Assembly: GCA_963575745.1 (NCBI GenBank) | Contig: CAUYUJ010001486.1 | Location: 1 to 64,000 of the forward strand | DNA from: Prorocentrum cordatum | Lineage: Eukaryota > Sar > Dinophyceae > Prorocentrales > Prorocentraceae | DNA: 64,000 nt | Reading direction: 5' to 3' | Shown: positions 62,790 to 64,000 of the stretch, piece by piece | Layout of the letters: every line of letters starts with the position of its first letter | Position numbering within the stretch: the first letter of the stretch is position 1 | Position numbers and translations under genes: made by a program | The notes under the pieces: model-generated | Database searches by the model: none | The model's input: the letters and a program-made list of their open reading frames with translations, nothing else | Told to the model about the DNA's origin: nothing

Positions 62790-63780
62790 CCCTGGGAGGT
62801 CGGTGGTTTGACGTGCTTAACGTGTGGCTCAGGAAGTGGCCCCCTGATGCCCCTTCTGAAGTCTTCCCCAGTATGCTCCGGAGGTTGCAGCATGTTGCCC
62901 GAGCTCTCAGCCCAGATCTTGCCGTCGGCCAACCTAGGCTTGCCTGCCGAGGGTTGTGCACGTCGTCGCGTTTCTGGTCTGTGGCGAAGCATGGTCATTT
63001 TGGCTGCAGGGGGCTATGGGACTCCGACAACTTCAGGCACGATGCGTTATGCCCGGGAATGGGAGACATTTTGTGCCCTTGGGCTGGGCAAGAGTTGCCA
63101 GCGCACGGCCACGATTAGGCCCCCGACCTCCTGGTTTGGCGCCGCGCCTCAGTCCAGGAACGGATATGCGTTTCGCCAGTTTGTGTGCTGCTTTTTGATG
63201 TTATGCACAATGCCCGAATATTGGGAACCTGTGCTCAGCTGGAGTTGCTTTTTGAAGCTCGGCCTCGCATCCACTGTCGTAGGCACCCAGCAGCGCACGC
63301 GGAATGGAATCAGGGTGGTGGCCAGATCCCTTTGCCTGGGTCCGGATAGAGCTGCAGGAATAGAGGTGCCTCGTTGTTTTTCGCCTGGGGTCGAGTTGCT
63401 CGTGCTCAGGCGCGACCGCCTTCCAGGGGGCGCATTGGGTGCCTTCAGAGTGGCCCATATAGCCTCAGCACCCTTTAAGCCTCCTGGGTGTTGTTGATGA
63501 AGAAAAAACGGCCGCAAATTTGGCGCCGAGGGCGCTCGGGCGTTGCGAAGAGAAGGCCTGAGAAACCAAAAAATGCGCACAGAGAGCCCCGAGAGACCTC
63601 CAAGAGCGTTCTGAAGAAACCCGCAAGAAGGGTCCCAAGTCTCCCCCGGAAGCTCCCAATATTTTCAAGGGTTCCAATGCGTCCCTTTCGTCAATACGAG
63701 AACGGACATCATTGAAACCAACATGAACTTTCCATCCCTCCCCATACCTGGCCCTTTTTCCTCTGCCCCCTGGTGCTGCC
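62790..63780. other. Region without supported feature
   Basis: Mixed composition, no listed repeat. Long frames on both strands lack recognisable domains. CATTTTGGCT at 62996 shares 10 bases with the dinoflagellate spliced leader but the rest does not match. Confidence 0.45.
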
Positions 63781-63822
63781 TCGCTCTTCACGTTTCCCCT
63801 TTTTCACCCTTCCCCCCTGCAG

Positions 63823-64000
63823 CTCGTGCACGTAGGTGTGTGGGCGCTGGCCGAAGGTCCAACCAGCTGGGTTCGCATGGGGGCTGCCCTGGTTGGCGCT
63901 CTGGGGGGGGAACGGACCGACGTTGGCCAGACTTGGGATTGCAGCGGAGCCCCAGGTCCCAGAGCTCCCCGTCCTCGCCCCGGCGAGCACCGCTGGCGTC
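63823..64000 (+). CDS. Exon-like island with strong polypyrimidine acceptor, runs off the window
   Basis: CACGTTTCCCCTTTTTCACC then CTTCCCCCCTGCAG is the best polypyrimidine-AG in this part of the window. The frame after it starts LVHVGVWALAEGPTSWVRMG and stays open to the end. The opposite strand is also open here, so direction is not certain. No family recognised. Confidence 0.3.

Noticed and set aside
62985-63012. Relict spliced leader at CATTTTGGCT
   Set aside because: Only about 15 of 22 positions match and no AG acceptor or gene follows.

Overview
This is eukaryotic nuclear DNA, GC-rich and very repeat-dense, and it best fits a dinoflagellate (a large-genome Prorocentrum/Polarella-like species is my guess). 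Three things point there. The only recognisable host gene is cut into exons of 56-99 bases separated by introns of 5-9.5 kb. Its introns use GT, GC and GA at the 5' splice site. A decayed non-LTR retrotransposon lies antisense inside one intron. The species call is inference. No rRNA, tRNA, CRISPR array, bacterial operon or virus was found.

The main content, positions 3946-40370 on the + strand, is the C-terminal half of a zinc-type medium-chain dehydrogenase/reductase (polyol or sorbitol dehydrogenase-like). Six in-phase exons were assembled by eye: 3946-4044, 8969-9055, 15640-15705, 21510-21572, 30796-30854 and 40315-40370. They join into about 130 residues that run collinearly through the cofactor-binding domain and back into the catalytic domain. 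The N-terminal exons must lie before position 3946, probably before the window. The last exon was not found. At all five introns a 4-8 base direct repeat spans both splice sites, as expected if the introns arose by insertion with target duplication.

Downstream (45-60 kb, + strand) there are several isolated exon-like islands (45048, 50839, 57562, 59384) that may be a second gene, weakly reminiscent of an Asp/Glu racemase. Another exon-like island begins at 63823. Two coding-like but broken stretches on the - strand (48993-49616 and 53621-54089) look like retroelement or gene debris.

The rest is repeats. At least eleven families of short inverted-repeat elements (labelled here MITE-A to MITE-K) are interspersed. 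MITE-A has about 17 copies, MITE-B about 12 and the GC-rich fold-back MITE-C 8. Between them lie long GGA/TCC tracts, GT, GTC, GAT, CAC, GTT and GTAT microsatellites, a CTTGGGGGCCT-type minisatellite found in at least eight places (with a 309-bp higher-order period at 35.2-36.2 kb), an ~82-bp satellite inside a 0.9-kb segment present twice, and a 0.8-kb AT-richer tandem duplication at 46-47.6 kb. Nearly all long open frames in the window are low-complexity translations of these tracts and are not listed as genes.
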